From NCBI RefSeq assembly GCF_000325705.1, contig NC_019904.1:5315501-5379500 (forward strand): a stretch of DNA of 64,000 bases, in the 5' to 3' direction. Numbering within the stretch: the stretch's first letter is position 1; each line of letters begins with the position of its first letter. The position numbers were made by a program, and so were the translations under genes. Source of the DNA: Echinicola vietnamensis DSM 17526 (GTDB lineage Bacteria; Bacteroidota; Bacteroidia; Cytophagales; Cyclobacteriaceae). Shown in pieces: positions 44,279 through 53,327 of this stretch. The notes beneath the pieces were generated by a model. The model was not told the origin of the DNA. It ran no database searches and saw only the letters and a list, made by a program, of their open reading frames with translations.

Positions 44279-46222
44279 TTAACTGGCACAACAACTCAAT
44301 TCTGACACATCTTTATTAAAGGTGATGGCAGCCAGTTTCACTCCTTCTGATAAGGTCAGGTAAGGGTGAAATGCATCGGCCAGTTCCTGAATAGTCATTC
44401 CGGCTTTAATTGCCAGACTGACTTGCATAGCCAATTCGCCTCCCTCAGGAGCGATGATTCGTCCACCAATAAGTTTATCTGTCTCACTGTTTCTGATCAG
44501 TTTGATAACCCCCCGCGTGTCCAAAGCTGCTTGTGCACGTGGCACCTCGGTTAACGGCATCACACTGGTTTCATAAGGTATCCCTGCTTCTTCGGCCTCC
44601 TTTTCGTCCAAGCCAGCCCCTGCTATCTGCGGATCTGTAAATACGACCCATGGAAGGCCTGTATAATCGACCATATCGCCGGTGCTTTGGAAAGCGTTTA
44701 ATACAGCGACCTTTCCTTCTTTTGCAGCGGTATATACGAATGCAGGTGTATCGGTACAATCCCCTGCCGCATAAATGTGGCCTACATTCGTCTCCTGTTT
44801 AGTATTGACTAAAATATGACCTGTTTTATTGAGATTGACACCAGCGTTTTCAATCGCCAGACCGCTGGTATTCGGTCTGGTTCCTGTGGCTACCAGCACA
44901 TGAGAAGCTTCAAAAGTCCCCTCATTGGTATGGGCCACTATGGCATCTCCGTTCTTTTCGAATTTTTGAATACTGACATTGGTATGGACCTCAATGCCTT
45001 CCTCTGTAAAATGGGATGTCAGGTCATCCGTAATATCGGCAGCCTGTGTTCGTAGAATTCTTTCTGACCGATGCAACATGGTGACCTTAGTGCCAAAGCG
45101 ATGATATGCCTGGGCAATCTCCAACGCAATGTATCCGGCTCCAAGCACGATTAAGTGTTCGGGCTGTTCCTCCAGGTCAAACAGTGTTTCATTCGTCAGG
45201 TACCCAACATCCTCTAAGCCTGGCAGGTCAGGCACATTGGTTGTGGCGCCAGTTGCCAGCAAATACTTCATGCCTTTGTACGGCTTTCCATCCACTTCAA
45301 TGGTGTGCGCATCCACGAACCTGGCCCAACCCTCCAGAATAGTGATATTATCCAGGTCACCCACCACGCCCAGGTATTTCTTCTTTTGCAGGGCTGCCAC
45401 CAATTCTTTTTTCTGTTGTATGGTAGCCTTGAAATCAAAAGTTGGATTTGCGCCTGACACGCCATTAAAAGGCGAATGCTGCGCCCGGTGAACCTGCTCT
45501 GCAGCTCTGATCAAATGTTTGGAGGGTACGCAACCCACATTCACACAGGTGCCGCCAATGTCCAGTCCGGCATTCACCATCAACACGGTCAACCCAAGTT
45601 CATTGGCCGTAGTGGCCGCTGAAAATGCCGCAGATCCTCCACCTATGATGATCAGATCGTGTTGCCCGGGATCTGCGCGTTCCAGGTTGCCGTTTCCTCC
45701 AATTTCCTTTTGTACTTTGTAATTGCCCTCCTTGTTGATCGTTTCAATAATTTCCTGACGGCTTATTTTATCGGGGTTGAAGATAAATGTGCCTTTTTCA
45801 TCGGCATAACTCACCGATTTGGAGATCAAACCTTCATGGCCTTCAAAGCGCTTCTCAATGGAGGTGGCGCAATGGTCACAGGTCATCCCGGAAATGCTAA
45901 ACGTTACTTCTTCTTCAGTTCCCTGACCATTTGATGATGCAGGCAATTCCTTCTTAACGGAGTAATTGCCCATGCCGTTAATGGTATCTATGATCTCTTT
46001 CTTTGAAACCTTTTCAGGATCGTAGGAGAATATTCCCTTTCCCTCCGGATAGTTTACCTTCTGACTTGCTGTTCCAACAAGATGACCAACCTTTTTCTCA
46101 ATACCGGTGGCGCAATGATCGCAGGTCATGCCTTCTATTTCCAGCACAACTTCCGATAAACTTTTTTGTCCTTCACCGATCTTGTTACTCTTAGGAGTAA
46201 ACATATTTCTTATTTTAACCAT
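44279..46222 (-). CDS. merA: Mercuric reductase with two N-terminal HMA domains
   Basis: About 647 residues from ATG 46222 (MVKIRNMFTPKS); ATG 46204 is an alternative, and the open frame extends to 46336 inside the previous gene. Two NmerA-like domains each carry GMTCDHCA. The flavoprotein follows: FAD site IIGGGSAAFSAATTANELG, redox pair GGTCVNVGCVPSKHLI, NAD(P) site VLGAGYIALEIAQAY, IYAAGDCTDTPAFVYTAAKEG, and the C-terminal vicinal pair LSCCAS that takes Hg(II). It reduces Hg(II) to Hg(0) in the cytoplasm. One HMA domain is usual; two are less common. Confidence 0.97.
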   Translation of the reverse strand: MVKIRNMFTPKSNKIGEGQKSLSEVVLEIEGMTCDHCATGIEKKVGHLVGTASQKVNYPEGKGIFSYDPEKVSKKEIIDTINGMGNYSVKKELPASSNGQGTEEEVTFSISGMTCDHCATSIEKRFEGHEGLISKSVSYADEKGTFIFNPDKISRQEIIETINKEGNYKVQKEIGGNGNLERADPGQHDLIIIGGGSAAFSAATTANELGLTVLMVNAGLDIGGTCVNVGCVPSKHLIRAAEQVHRAQHSPFNGVSGANPTFDFKATIQQKKELVAALQKKKYLGVVGDLDNITILEGWARFVDAHTIEVDGKPYKGMKYLLATGATTNVPDLPGLEDVGYLTNETLFDLEEQPEHLIVLGAGYIALEIAQAYHRFGTKVTMLHRSERILRTQAADITDDLTSHFTEEGIEVHTNVSIQKFEKNGDAIVAHTNEGTFEASHVLVATGTRPNTSGLAIENAGVNLNKTGHILVNTKQETNVGHIYAAGDCTDTPAFVYTAAKEGKVAVLNAFQSTGDMVDYTGLPWVVFTDPQIAGAGLDEKEAEEAGIPYETSVMPLTEVPRAQAALDTRGVIKLIRNSETDKLIGGRIIAPEGGELAMQVSLAIKAGMTIQELADAFHPYLTLSEGVKLAAITFNKDVSELSCCAS

Positions 46223-46241
46223 GCATGTATTAGTTTTAATT

Positions 46242-46580
46242 CTAATCATTTTTCCCAGTGTATAGTTCAGCTTTGTAAGCAGTTTTTTCTTTGATAGATG
46301 CAATGAGCTTCTCCGGATTGGTCTGTTTGGGATCATATTCCACCACTGCGATATCCCCTGGATACTCCACCGATTTGTCGATGACGCCCTTTGTTTCTTT
46401 TAATATCTTGTAAAGGTGATTGGTACAGCCGGCACAGGTGAGCTCGGTGACTTTCAGTTTAACCGTCTCGTTTTCCTGAGTAGTACTGGCTTTTTCAGTT
46501 TTTTGTGAATCGGTAGATTGTACTATCCCATGTCCTGCAAGTAAAAAGACGAATGCCAGGCTTAAAATTATGGTTTTCAT
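46242..46580 (-). CDS. merP: Periplasmic HMA protein, MerP-like
   Basis: 112 residues with a signal peptide (FVFLLAGHGIVQS) and an HMA domain with VTELTCAGCTNHLYKIL. The CxxC is CAGC rather than the MerP GMTCxxC form, so metal preference may differ. It lies between merTP (four-base gap) and merA and probably passes Hg(II) to the transporter; MerTP already has its own MerP domain, so this is a second one. Confidence 0.88.
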   Translation of the reverse strand: MKTIILSLAFVFLLAGHGIVQSTDSQKTEKASTTQENETVKLKVTELTCAGCTNHLYKILKETKGVIDKSVEYPGDIAVVEYDPKQTNPEKLIASIKEKTAYKAELYTGKND

Positions 46581-46584
46581 TATT

Positions 46585-47238
46585 TTATTGATTTAAAGTT
46601 TTTTCTTGTATGATTTTCTTTTCAGTGACTTTATAGCCTGTAGCTTCCTCTACCGTATCAGCCAATTGATCAATGGATACTTTTGTTTGATCAAACTTTA
46701 CCGTTGCAATACCACTTTTGTAGGACGAAGAAGCTTCGAGAACACCTTCACTATTATTAAGCGCTGCATTTACGCTATGCTCGCATCCGGTGCAGGTCAT
46801 GCCTTTGACCCTCAGCTCAGTATTCAGAATATCATCTTCTTTTACCACGATAACTTTATCGGCTTTGCTGTTGTCCGGGAAAAAGATGCCGGAATAGGAC
46901 GGAAAAGCAAGCATCAATACCGCAAAGACGGTAACGATTCCAAGAAACTTTTTGGACTGCCAAAAGGAGGGACGCTCATTCTCATCACAGGCACAGTCGA
47001 TTTCCTCCTGAGTCCTGGGTCTTAATTTCTGATACCAGGCAAAGCCCAATACCAAAACTGTAAGGCCTATTAAATAAGGTCTAAATGGTTCCATCCATGA
47101 AAAGGCCGAAGCAATGCCTCCTATTCCTGCCAGCGTAGCAAAAACCGGGGTGATACAACAAAGTGAGGCAGTAAAGGCTACTAACAATCCAGCCCCAATA
47201 CTTTTTGATGAGGTATTTGATTGGTTTGAATTACTCAT
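46585..47238 (-). CDS. merTP: MerT-MerP fusion mercury transporter
   Basis: 217 residues. MerT part: helix 1 with the vicinal Cys pair FTASLCCITPVFATL, helix 2, a cytoplasmic loop with CAC (EIDCACDENE) and helix 3 (FLGIVTVFAVLMLAF). The C-terminal ~70 residues are a periplasmic HMA domain with KGMTCTGCEHSVNAAL. This fusion is known from Bacteroidota mer operons. It brings Hg(II) inward for MerA. Overlaps the arsR-type gene by four bases. Confidence 0.95.
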   Translation of the reverse strand: MSNSNQSNTSSKSIGAGLLVAFTASLCCITPVFATLAGIGGIASAFSWMEPFRPYLIGLTVLVLGFAWYQKLRPRTQEEIDCACDENERPSFWQSKKFLGIVTVFAVLMLAFPSYSGIFFPDNSKADKVIVVKEDDILNTELRVKGMTCTGCEHSVNAALNNSEGVLEASSSYKSGIATVKFDQTKVSIDQLADTVEEATGYKVTEKKIIQEKTLNQ

Positions 47239-47612
47239 GATATTGACTCCTTTTTGTTATTATTATTAAGCAGGCTGTCTAATACAGGTCTTATTGCTTG
47301 GATATTATCTTCCACAATAGAGTAGAACACGGTTTGTCCTACTTTCTTGTATTTAACGAGCTTTCCATCTTTCAGCTTTCTTAAATGTTGGGAAATGCCA
47401 CCGACAGATATATCCAAAATATCGCTTAGATCACAAGGACACATTTCACCTTCTTTATGAAGTAGAAAGAGAATCTTAAGCCTTGCGGCATTTCCTGAAA
47501 GGTTGAAAATTTGAGTGGCCAAATTCAACTGTTCTTCAAGTTTGTTGAGTGTTTTCTTGCACTCCTTGATTTGAACAGGATCGGCCAATACTCTGATACA
47601 ATTATTGTTCAT
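47235..47612 (-). CDS. ArsR/SmtB-type repressor of the mercury operon
   Basis: 125 residues; winged helix with NLSGNAARLKILFLLHKEGEMCPCDLSDIL and recognition helix SVGGISQHLRKLKDGKLV. The CPC pair in helix 3 (MCPCDLSD) is at the position of the ELCVCDL metal site of ArsR/CadC proteins. Bacteroidota mer operons use this type in place of MerR. First gene of the operon, with two dyads in the DNA just upstream. Confidence 0.93.
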   Translation of the reverse strand: MNNNCIRVLADPVQIKECKKTLNKLEEQLNLATQIFNLSGNAARLKILFLLHKEGEMCPCDLSDILDISVGGISQHLRKLKDGKLVKYKKVGQTVFYSIVEDNIQAIRPVLDSLLNNNNKKESIS

Positions 47613-47621
47613 GTTTTAATA

Positions 47622-47639
47622 TTTTAGCTATTACTAAAA
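47622..47639. promoter_or_regulatory. Proximal operator candidate of the mercury operon
   Basis: TTTTAG-6-CTAAAA, ten bases upstream of the ArsR-type start codon. The flanking phrase AATATTTTAG recurs in the second dyad. Confidence 0.55.
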
Positions 47640-47671
47640 CTAAAACGTAAAGACAGGGAAAAAGTTCAATA

Positions 47672-47688
47672 TTTTAGTAAAAACTAAA
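47672..47688. promoter_or_regulatory. Distal operator candidate of the mercury operon
   Basis: TTTAGT-AAAA-ACTAAA dyad, 50 bases from the proximal one and sharing AATATTTTAGT with it. Two similar sites about five helical turns apart suit cooperative binding of an ArsR dimer (inference). Confidence 0.55.
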
Positions 47689-47857
47689 CTAATCAACCTC
47701 AATTCCTTTGCTATGTAGCCTCTTTGGCCAGTTAAATGACTTAATGAAAAATGTCGGTGAGGCTGTCTCATAAGTCATCTTTGGAAAAAAGTAAAAGCTA
47801 CACGAAAAATCGGGTAGCCATTTTTAGGTTTTAACTCGAAACTGTTATTTTTGAGGT

Positions 47858-48240
47858 GTGCAAAAAACCAAAGACAAGTTAGTCCTAAAAGACTACAATC
47901 CCAACCAGTTGATGTTTCTTCCACCGTCATTGGGGGAACTTTTGCCGTCAAACCATCCGGCACGCACAGTAAGTGTGAAAGTGGACAAGATCTCCATCCC
48001 CCCATCCTCGAGCAATACCCTGATCTGGGGGGCAGTAGCTCCCATCCCCGTATGCTGCTGAAGGTGCTGGTGTACGGCTACCTTGAGAACTGTTTTTCCT
48101 TCCCGTAAACTTGAGAAGGCCACAAGGGAGAATATCGCCTTCATGTGGCTTCACTACCTGGTTGGTTGCCATGCACCGCACACATCTAAAAAACACAATC
48201 CATCTAGGGTATTTTTCACCAAATCCATCAAAAAAGCCCT
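47858..48240 (+). pseudogene. IS1182-type transposase, frameshifted N-terminal remnant
   Basis: Starting MQKTKDKLVLKDYNPNQLMF then PPSLGELLPSNHPARTVSV, the opening of IS1182-family transposases. It breaks near 47990, resumes in another frame as LEQYPDLGGSSSHPRMLLKV, breaks again near 48105 and resumes with RKLEKATRENIAFMWLHYL. The catalytic part is gone; the group II intron gene begins ~45 bases beyond. An old, dead copy. Confidence 0.8.
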
Positions 48241-48270
48241 CCAAAAGAAGGGCTCCATTACTTTTACAGA
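48240..48270. terminator. Hairpin behind the intron-encoded reverse transcriptase
   Basis: AGCCCTCC-AAAAG-AAGGGCT type symmetry with flanking A/T tracts; on the minus strand it ends in TTTTTTG. It could be a terminator or part of the intron's 3' RNA structure. Confidence 0.45.
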
Positions 48271-48284
48271 GACGTATTCCAGTC

Positions 48285-49415
48285 CTAAACTATTTTTTCC
48301 AGGTAGAGCGGTTCGTTGCCTCCCCGCCTGTTCAGCCATTTGTGCAACAGCCGTTCAACACATCTGTGATACTTGTTTAGACTTCTGACATTGAAGGTTA
48401 CCCCATAATAGGCATAGTGGCCTCGAAGCCTAACGTTAAGATCACAGATCAACTCCTTTAATTTCCTGTGCCTGTTGCCTTTGATCCAATCGCCTGTTTT
48501 GGTAATAGCCATCACCAGCTTCTTGCTGCTTGTCTTTCGTTTCAAGACTAGCCTTCCTTTACGTGTCTTACCCATATAGTGGGCAAAACCCAGAAAATCA
48601 AAGCTTCTTTCTCCACGTATATTAGTGTTCAGATCGATAACCTTTGTCTTTTCCGGATGTAGTCTAAGCCCATATTTTGTAAATCGTTTGTCGAGAACAG
48701 CCATGACACGCTTGGCATCTTCTCCTTTTTCAAAACCCATCACAAAATCATCGGCATACCTCACCATGAAACTTTTACCTGTTAACAGGGGCTGGATTTT
48801 ATCCGAAAACCATTCATCCAGCACATAATGAAGATAAATATTGCTCAATATTGGTGAGACAATACCGCCTTGCGGCGTTCCTCCCTTCGGATAATGCAAC
48901 TGCTTATCTTCCAGTATTCCTGCCTTGAGCCATTTATCCAGCATTTTGCGCACCACGCCATCTTTCACCCTACGGTCTAGAAACACACGTAACAGGCCGT
49001 GGTCTATGCTCCCAAAGTAATCCTGGATATCTGCATCTATAATATACCGCATCCTTCCATAGCTTACTTTCTCGAACATGTACTCTATGGCATGGTGACA
49101 GGATCGGTTTGGACGGAATCCGTAGGAAAACTCTTTAAAGTCTTCCTCATAAATCGGCTCCAACACGCTCCTGACACTCGGTTGAAGTACTTTATCCTCT
49201 ATGGTGGGAATCCCTAGCGGACGCTTCCCCGTTTTCCCCTTCGGAATATACACCCTGCGTATCTGTGGTGCCTTGTACTCCCCTGATTTAACTGTCCTCA
49301 GTAGTTCCGGAAGCCGGTCCGGTAGGCGTAACCCATACGCATTCCAGCTTTCTCCGTCAACCCCTACACTACTGGTTTTATTCAGCTGTCGGTAACTGCT
49401 GGTCAGCAACTCCAC
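48285..49415 (-). CDS. ltrA: Group II intron reverse transcriptase/maturase
   Basis: 376 residues from GTG 49415. RT blocks: GVDGESWNAYG, RRVYIPKGKTGKRPLGIPTIEDKVLQ, YGFRPNRSCHHAIEY, the catalytic FMVRYADDFVMGF, and a maturase X domain with LNVRLRGHYAYYGV. It ends without an HNH endonuclease domain. The conserved family opening (QITNRASKHKGEALTNLHQY) lies upstream in the same frame to about 49500, but without an ATG, so the real start may be a rare codon. The YADD motif is intact, so the protein may be active. Confidence 0.93.
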   Translation of the reverse strand: MELLTSSYRQLNKTSSVGVDGESWNAYGLRLPDRLPELLRTVKSGEYKAPQIRRVYIPKGKTGKRPLGIPTIEDKVLQPSVRSVLEPIYEEDFKEFSYGFRPNRSCHHAIEYMFEKVSYGRMRYIIDADIQDYFGSIDHGLLRVFLDRRVKDGVVRKMLDKWLKAGILEDKQLHYPKGGTPQGGIVSPILSNIYLHYVLDEWFSDKIQPLLTGKSFMVRYADDFVMGFEKGEDAKRVMAVLDKRFTKYGLRLHPEKTKVIDLNTNIRGERSFDFLGFAHYMGKTRKGRLVLKRKTSSKKLVMAITKTGDWIKGNRHRKLKELICDLNVRLRGHYAYYGVTFNVRSLNKYHRCVERLLHKWLNRRGGNEPLYLEKIV

Positions 49416-50060
49416 ATCTATGTACTGATGTAGGTTCGTCAGGGCTTCCCCTTTGTGTTTGCTAGCCCGATTTGTAATTTGTGTGTTGACATTGGTCTTC
49501 TTGTCTCTGGTACAATTAATGTTTCTAAACTACAATTCCGATTTAAGGTATCCCCCTTTCCTACTTGCTGGCTTTCTTGGGATAGATTTCCCAGCGTTCA
49601 ATCGGTACTATGGGGATACTAAGACTGCCTTCGCCCTTCTCCTTCCCTTCAGTTTCCTTCGGTACAGATACCTTGCGGCAATGCCTCTTCTTAACGTCTT
49701 ATCAACTGGCATTGCTTACTTGACAGACCTGGATGGTTACTGTGTGGTCAATCCTTATACCAACTGTTCGCTTGGAGGCGGGAGGCTCTCCCATGTTCCA
49801 TGCAACCCTTATCTGCCTTTGACCAGGTCTCAGACCACGACCAGGCTGTGACTACTTGCCTTTACTCTCTCGCTGTCATCAGTGTTGTTCCAACTCATTT
49901 AACAGTTAAAACCCCGGTATTGCAAATATTTCGTGGCTCTATACTGGCCTTCGGCAGTCGCTGTCTACGCTTCATGCCATCGTCTCCAGTGACTATGCAA
50001 GACTCGCTTCCGTTGGGTGGCTAGCCCTTGACGGGACACGCTACTTACGTGACTGGGTTA
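48285..50060 (-). mobile_element. Group II intron (approximate extent)
   Basis: The 650 bases upstream of the reverse transcriptase on the minus strand have no real gene, are GC-balanced, and show structured RNA-like phrases (for example GGGAGAGCCTCCCGCC and GACGGGACACGC). They are taken as intron domains I-III, with the RT gene in domain IV. Domain V was not identified with confidence downstream of the RT gene, so the 3' end and the functional state are uncertain. Confidence 0.6.
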
Positions 50061-50237
50061 CTGTAAGATGTTTTTGATATAACTATACGCCTTATATCTG
50101 TCCCCATCTTATGGACTTGCATGGCGCAATAAAAGCGTTTGCCGTGGGAGAAGAATGACTATTTTAACATTGAATTTATTCGACCACAGACAACCCTATC
50201 CTCAAAGGAAAGTATTGAGCAAGACCAATAAATAAGA

Positions 50238-50474
50238 CAGGATTACGAACGATTAGATAAAGAAAAACAAACCATCCTTTTATACTTACTTGAAAAAGGA
50301 AAAATCTCAAGGAAAGAAGCCGGTAACTTAATGGGATTGAAAAACACAAAGATTTACGAAATTCTCGCCAAAATGGTGGTCCAAAACCTTATTAAAAAAC
50401 AGGACAAAGGGAGAGCCACTCCCACAAACTATAAGGCCTTCTCTCCAAGCTTCCCCAATGTAACCACCTTATAA
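50238..50474 (+). pseudogene. C-terminal winged-helix fragment of a lost gene
   Basis: An open frame of 78 codons with no start: QDYERLDKEKQTILLYLLEK then GKISRKEAGNLMGLKNTKIY and EILAKMVVQNLIKKQDKGR, ending TAA at 50472. It is a clear winged helix, like the tails of AlbA_2/RecG-like ATP-binding regulators or Fic-type proteins. The 5' part is replaced by intron-side DNA, and the IS66 begins one base after the stop. Confidence 0.7.
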
Positions 50475-50530
50475 AGTACAAGTTTCATAGCGTGTTTTGA
50501 CCACCTAGCTTTCTGGAAAAACTAGAAGTT

Positions 50531-50818
50531 ATGAATCTACAAGCAGAAATGGCCACCCTGGTCGAAGAGTTTAAAACCACCGATTTAACGCAAAAATCCT
50601 TCAGTGAGCAAAAAGGGATCGGCTTCCATAAATTCAATTATTGGTACCGAAAACTGAGGGATGAACAGCCAGCGGGAACCACCGGCTTTCTACCGGTCCG
50701 TACACAGGGCAGCAGTGTTCCTGCAGAGGCGATGGAAGTGGTCTACCCGAACGGGGTAAAGCTGCGTGTGCCGGCCAGGGACCTATCGCTGTTGTCGGGC
50801 CTGATCAGACTGTACTGA
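50531..50818 (+). CDS. tnpA: IS66 accessory protein TnpA
   Basis: 95 residues with a short helix-turn-helix: LTQKSFSEQKGIGFHKFNYWYRKLR, typical of IS66 Orf1. A C-terminal tail has VVYPNGVKLRVPARDLSLLS. Its stop overlaps the tnpB start by one base (TGATG), so the two are coupled. Confidence 0.93.
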   Translation: MNLQAEMATLVEEFKTTDLTQKSFSEQKGIGFHKFNYWYRKLRDEQPAGTTGFLPVRTQGSSVPAEAMEVVYPNGVKLRVPARDLSLLSGLIRLY

Positions 50819-51159
50819 TGTTTTCTCTGGGCTCCCAGCACCAATATTTCCTGTACCGTTCCCCGGTTGACATGCGCAAAGGGTTCAACGGGCTTTACGG
50901 GATGGTCATCAATGAACTGGACCGGGACCCTGTTTCCGGGGAAGTGTTCGTCTTTGTCAACCGCCACCGCAACCTGATCAAACTCCTGCACTGGGAGAAG
51001 GGCGGTTTCGTGGTCTATTACAAACGATTGGAAAAAGGCACCTTCCTGCTCCCGGAGGACAGAGGTGACGGCGTGCTGGAATGGCCCGAACTGGTGCTGA
51101 TGGTCGAGGGCATCCAGGTGGACGGCTACCGGCAGCGTCCCCGGTATATCCCCGGTTGA
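50818..51159 (+). CDS. tnpB: IS66 accessory protein TnpB
   Basis: 113 residues, the Orf2 protein of IS66: YFLYRSPVDMRKGFNGLYGMV, FVFVNRHRNLIKLLHWEKGGF and YYKRLEKGTFLLP are diagnostic. Needed for transposition in some members; mechanism unclear. Confidence 0.96.
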   Translation: MFSLGSQHQYFLYRSPVDMRKGFNGLYGMVINELDRDPVSGEVFVFVNRHRNLIKLLHWEKGGFVVYYKRLEKGTFLLPEDRGDGVLEWPELVLMVEGIQVDGYRQRPRYIPG

Positions 51160-51328
51160 TTTTTTTACTGACCCGTGTTCAGCTTTTCGGGGCTGTATGC
51201 CCTTCTGTTAGTCCTACGGGCAGCTTTTTGAAGCCAGAATGGCCGAAATCATCTCCTGAGGGTTTTTTCCACAGGGGCTGTGGAAAAAAAGTCCATGGTT
51301 TTATAAGCAGGAGGTTTTATTTTCGGGC

Positions 51329-52879
51329 ATGTCAAAGCCACTCGACCAGTTGACCAAAGCCGAACTGCTTGCCCTGCTGCAAAAGTCAGAGCAACAGGTG
51401 GCCGACCGTGAGCGGGTGATAGCCGAGAAGGAACGTATCCTGGCCGAGAAAGAAGCTTATGAGAAGCAGTTGTTGGCCCTGATCGAGAAGTTCAAGCGCA
51501 TGGCCTTTGCCCAGAAGCGGGAACGCTTCGAGGGGAACAAGGACCAGCTGGACCTGCTCTTTGAACCTACCCAAGAACAAGAACAGCAACAACAGGAAGG
51601 GTTTTCCCGCAAAGTAGAATACATCCGTAAGAAACGCCCCGCCCATACGGGCAGACAGCCCTTGCCCGACCACCTTCCCGTAGAAGAGATCGAGATCCAT
51701 CCGGAAGGGGACCTTTCCGGAATGGAGTGCATCGGCAAGGAAGTGACCGAAGAACTCGACTATATCCCTGCCCAATATATCCGCAGAAGGTACATCCGTT
51801 ACAAGTATGCACCAAAGGACAGGTACAGCAGTGCCGGGGTAAAGATCGGCCTGTTGCCGGAAAGGGCCATCCCAAAGGGCATCCCGGGTTATGGGCTGCT
51901 CACCGACATCCTTACAAGGAAATACCTGGAACATATGCCGCTGTACCGGCAGGCACAGCGGTTCAAACGGGAAAAGATCCCCATAGCGCCCACCACACTT
52001 GAGGGATGGGTGAAACAGGGCCTGGAAAAACTAGAGCCCCTGTACGACAGCCTGGTGGCCGACACCAAGGCCATGGGCTATCTTATGGTGGACGAAAGTA
52101 CCATCCGGGTATTGGACAGCGACAAGAAGGGCGCCTGCCACACGGGCTACTATTGGGTATACCATAACCCATTGGAAAACACCGTACTCTTTGATTACCA
52201 GCCTACCCGGAGCAAGGGAGGCCCCAGTGCCATACTGGAAAACTTTCAGGGCTACCTGCAGAGTGATGGCTATGCGGTGTACGAACACTATGCGGCCAAT
52301 AAGGAGATCACCCACCTGGCCTGCTGGGCGCATGCGCGAAGAAAATACTTTGAAACCCTGGTGGAGAACAAGAAGCTGGCTTCCGAAGCCCTGGGCTTTA
52401 TCGGCAAGCTCTACGATGTGGAAAAAAAGGCCAAGAAACTGAACCTCTCTGCCGAAGACCGTAAAAAGCTCCGTTTGGACGAGGCCTTGCCGGTGATCAA
52501 CAAAATGTCCGAGTGGATCAAGAAGCAGCTGCCCAAGGCCCTGCCCAAAAGTGGGCTGAGAAAAGCCCTGTTCTACTCGGCCAATAGATGGGCCGAACTG
52601 TCCAATTACCTGTATGACGGGGAACTGGAAATCGACAACAACCTGGTGGAACGGGAAATCAGGTCCATGGTGGTCGGCCGGAAGAACTACCTGTTTGCCG
52701 GTTCCCATAAAGCGGCCCAAAGGACGGCCATGATCTATTCCTTCTTTGGGATATGCAAGCTACATGACGTGAATCCCCAGCAGTGCCTCGAACATGCACT
52801 GAGAAATATCATGACCATCAACCATAAAAACATCAGGGATCTATACCCGCAAAACTTCAACTTCACAACACGGGTTTAA
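51329..52879 (+). CDS. tnpC: IS66 transposase TnpC
   Basis: 516 residues. N-terminal leucine-zipper-like coiled coil (residues ~5-60, VIAEKERILAEKEAYEKQ), a zinc-finger/helix region, then the DDE domain: YLMVDESTIRVLD (first Asp), YLQSDGYAVYEHY (second Asp), and LEIDNNLVEREIRSMVVGRKNYLFAGS holding the catalytic Glu. IS66 C-terminal end HNIRDLYPQNF-like is present. Looks intact. A 170-base gap separates it from tnpB. Confidence 0.96.
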   Translation: MSKPLDQLTKAELLALLQKSEQQVADRERVIAEKERILAEKEAYEKQLLALIEKFKRMAFAQKRERFEGNKDQLDLLFEPTQEQEQQQQEGFSRKVEYIRKKRPAHTGRQPLPDHLPVEEIEIHPEGDLSGMECIGKEVTEELDYIPAQYIRRRYIRYKYAPKDRYSSAGVKIGLLPERAIPKGIPGYGLLTDILTRKYLEHMPLYRQAQRFKREKIPIAPTTLEGWVKQGLEKLEPLYDSLVADTKAMGYLMVDESTIRVLDSDKKGACHTGYYWVYHNPLENTVLFDYQPTRSKGGPSAILENFQGYLQSDGYAVYEHYAANKEITHLACWAHARRKYFETLVENKKLASEALGFIGKLYDVEKKAKKLNLSAEDRKKLRLDEALPVINKMSEWIKKQLPKALPKSGLRKALFYSANRWAELSNYLYDGELEIDNNLVEREIRSMVVGRKNYLFAGSHKAAQRTAMIYSFFGICKLHDVNPQQCLEHALRNIMTINHKNIRDLYPQNFNFTTRV

Positions 52880-53063
52880 TAGGGCGGTTACTCCCCAATG
52901 CCATAAGCTTCTCTATCATTTCCATTTCTTCCAAAAAAGAGTTCGACCCACGTACCGCCAGCTCCAGCTGACGGGATCACAAACAATTATTCTTGGTATT
53001 AATTTCATCAGAAAGTTTCAAAATTATTCCCAAATCCTCCACAAAACGGTTCGAAATAAGTAC

Positions 53064-53327
53064 TGAGGGGTCAACACAAATAAAAACCGCATTTCACAAT
53101 GCGGTTTTTTGCGTTTTAAAACAAACCATGATTCCGTTTGCTTTAAATACCATCTATCCAAATTGTTTCAATGCCCCTTTCTTTTATCTCAATTTTTTTC
53201 TTTTAATTGCTGCCAAAGATTAAAACACCTAACTTTTTTCAAATTAGATAGTGTAACTTATCAATGAATCAATTCTTTCCAGAATAATTTTAGTTACTTA
53301 CATTAAGTGCATTAATACATACTTCAA
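53064..53327. other. Gap between IS66 and the DUF6922 gene
   Basis: Only a terminator (53083-53110) is seen here. A 76-codon frame at 52993-53223 crosses the IS end and terminator and is not believed. Confidence 0.5.
53083..53110. terminator. Rho-independent terminator
   Basis: AACCGCATT-TCAC-AATGCGGTT with A5 before and T6 after. It lies just outside the IS66 end with no intact gene on its left, so its original gene was probably lost to the insertions. Confidence 0.9.

Larger units (their letters stand above)
50476..53063 (+). mobile_element. Complete IS66-family insertion sequence
   Basis: Carries tnpA, tnpB and tnpC in the usual order. Ends are imperfect inverted repeats beginning GTAC: AGTACAAGTTTCATAGCG on the left versus, inverted, AGTACTTATTTCGAACCG on the right (12 of 18). 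The length of ~2.6 kb is normal for the family. The flanking 8 bases do not match, so no target duplication is visible. Confidence 0.8.

Noticed and set aside
51386..52720. Several long minus-strand frames under the IS66 transposase
   Set aside because: Antisense shadows; the plus strand encodes an intact TnpC.
52993..53223. 76-codon plus-strand frame after IS66
   Set aside because: It crosses the IS end and a terminator hairpin.
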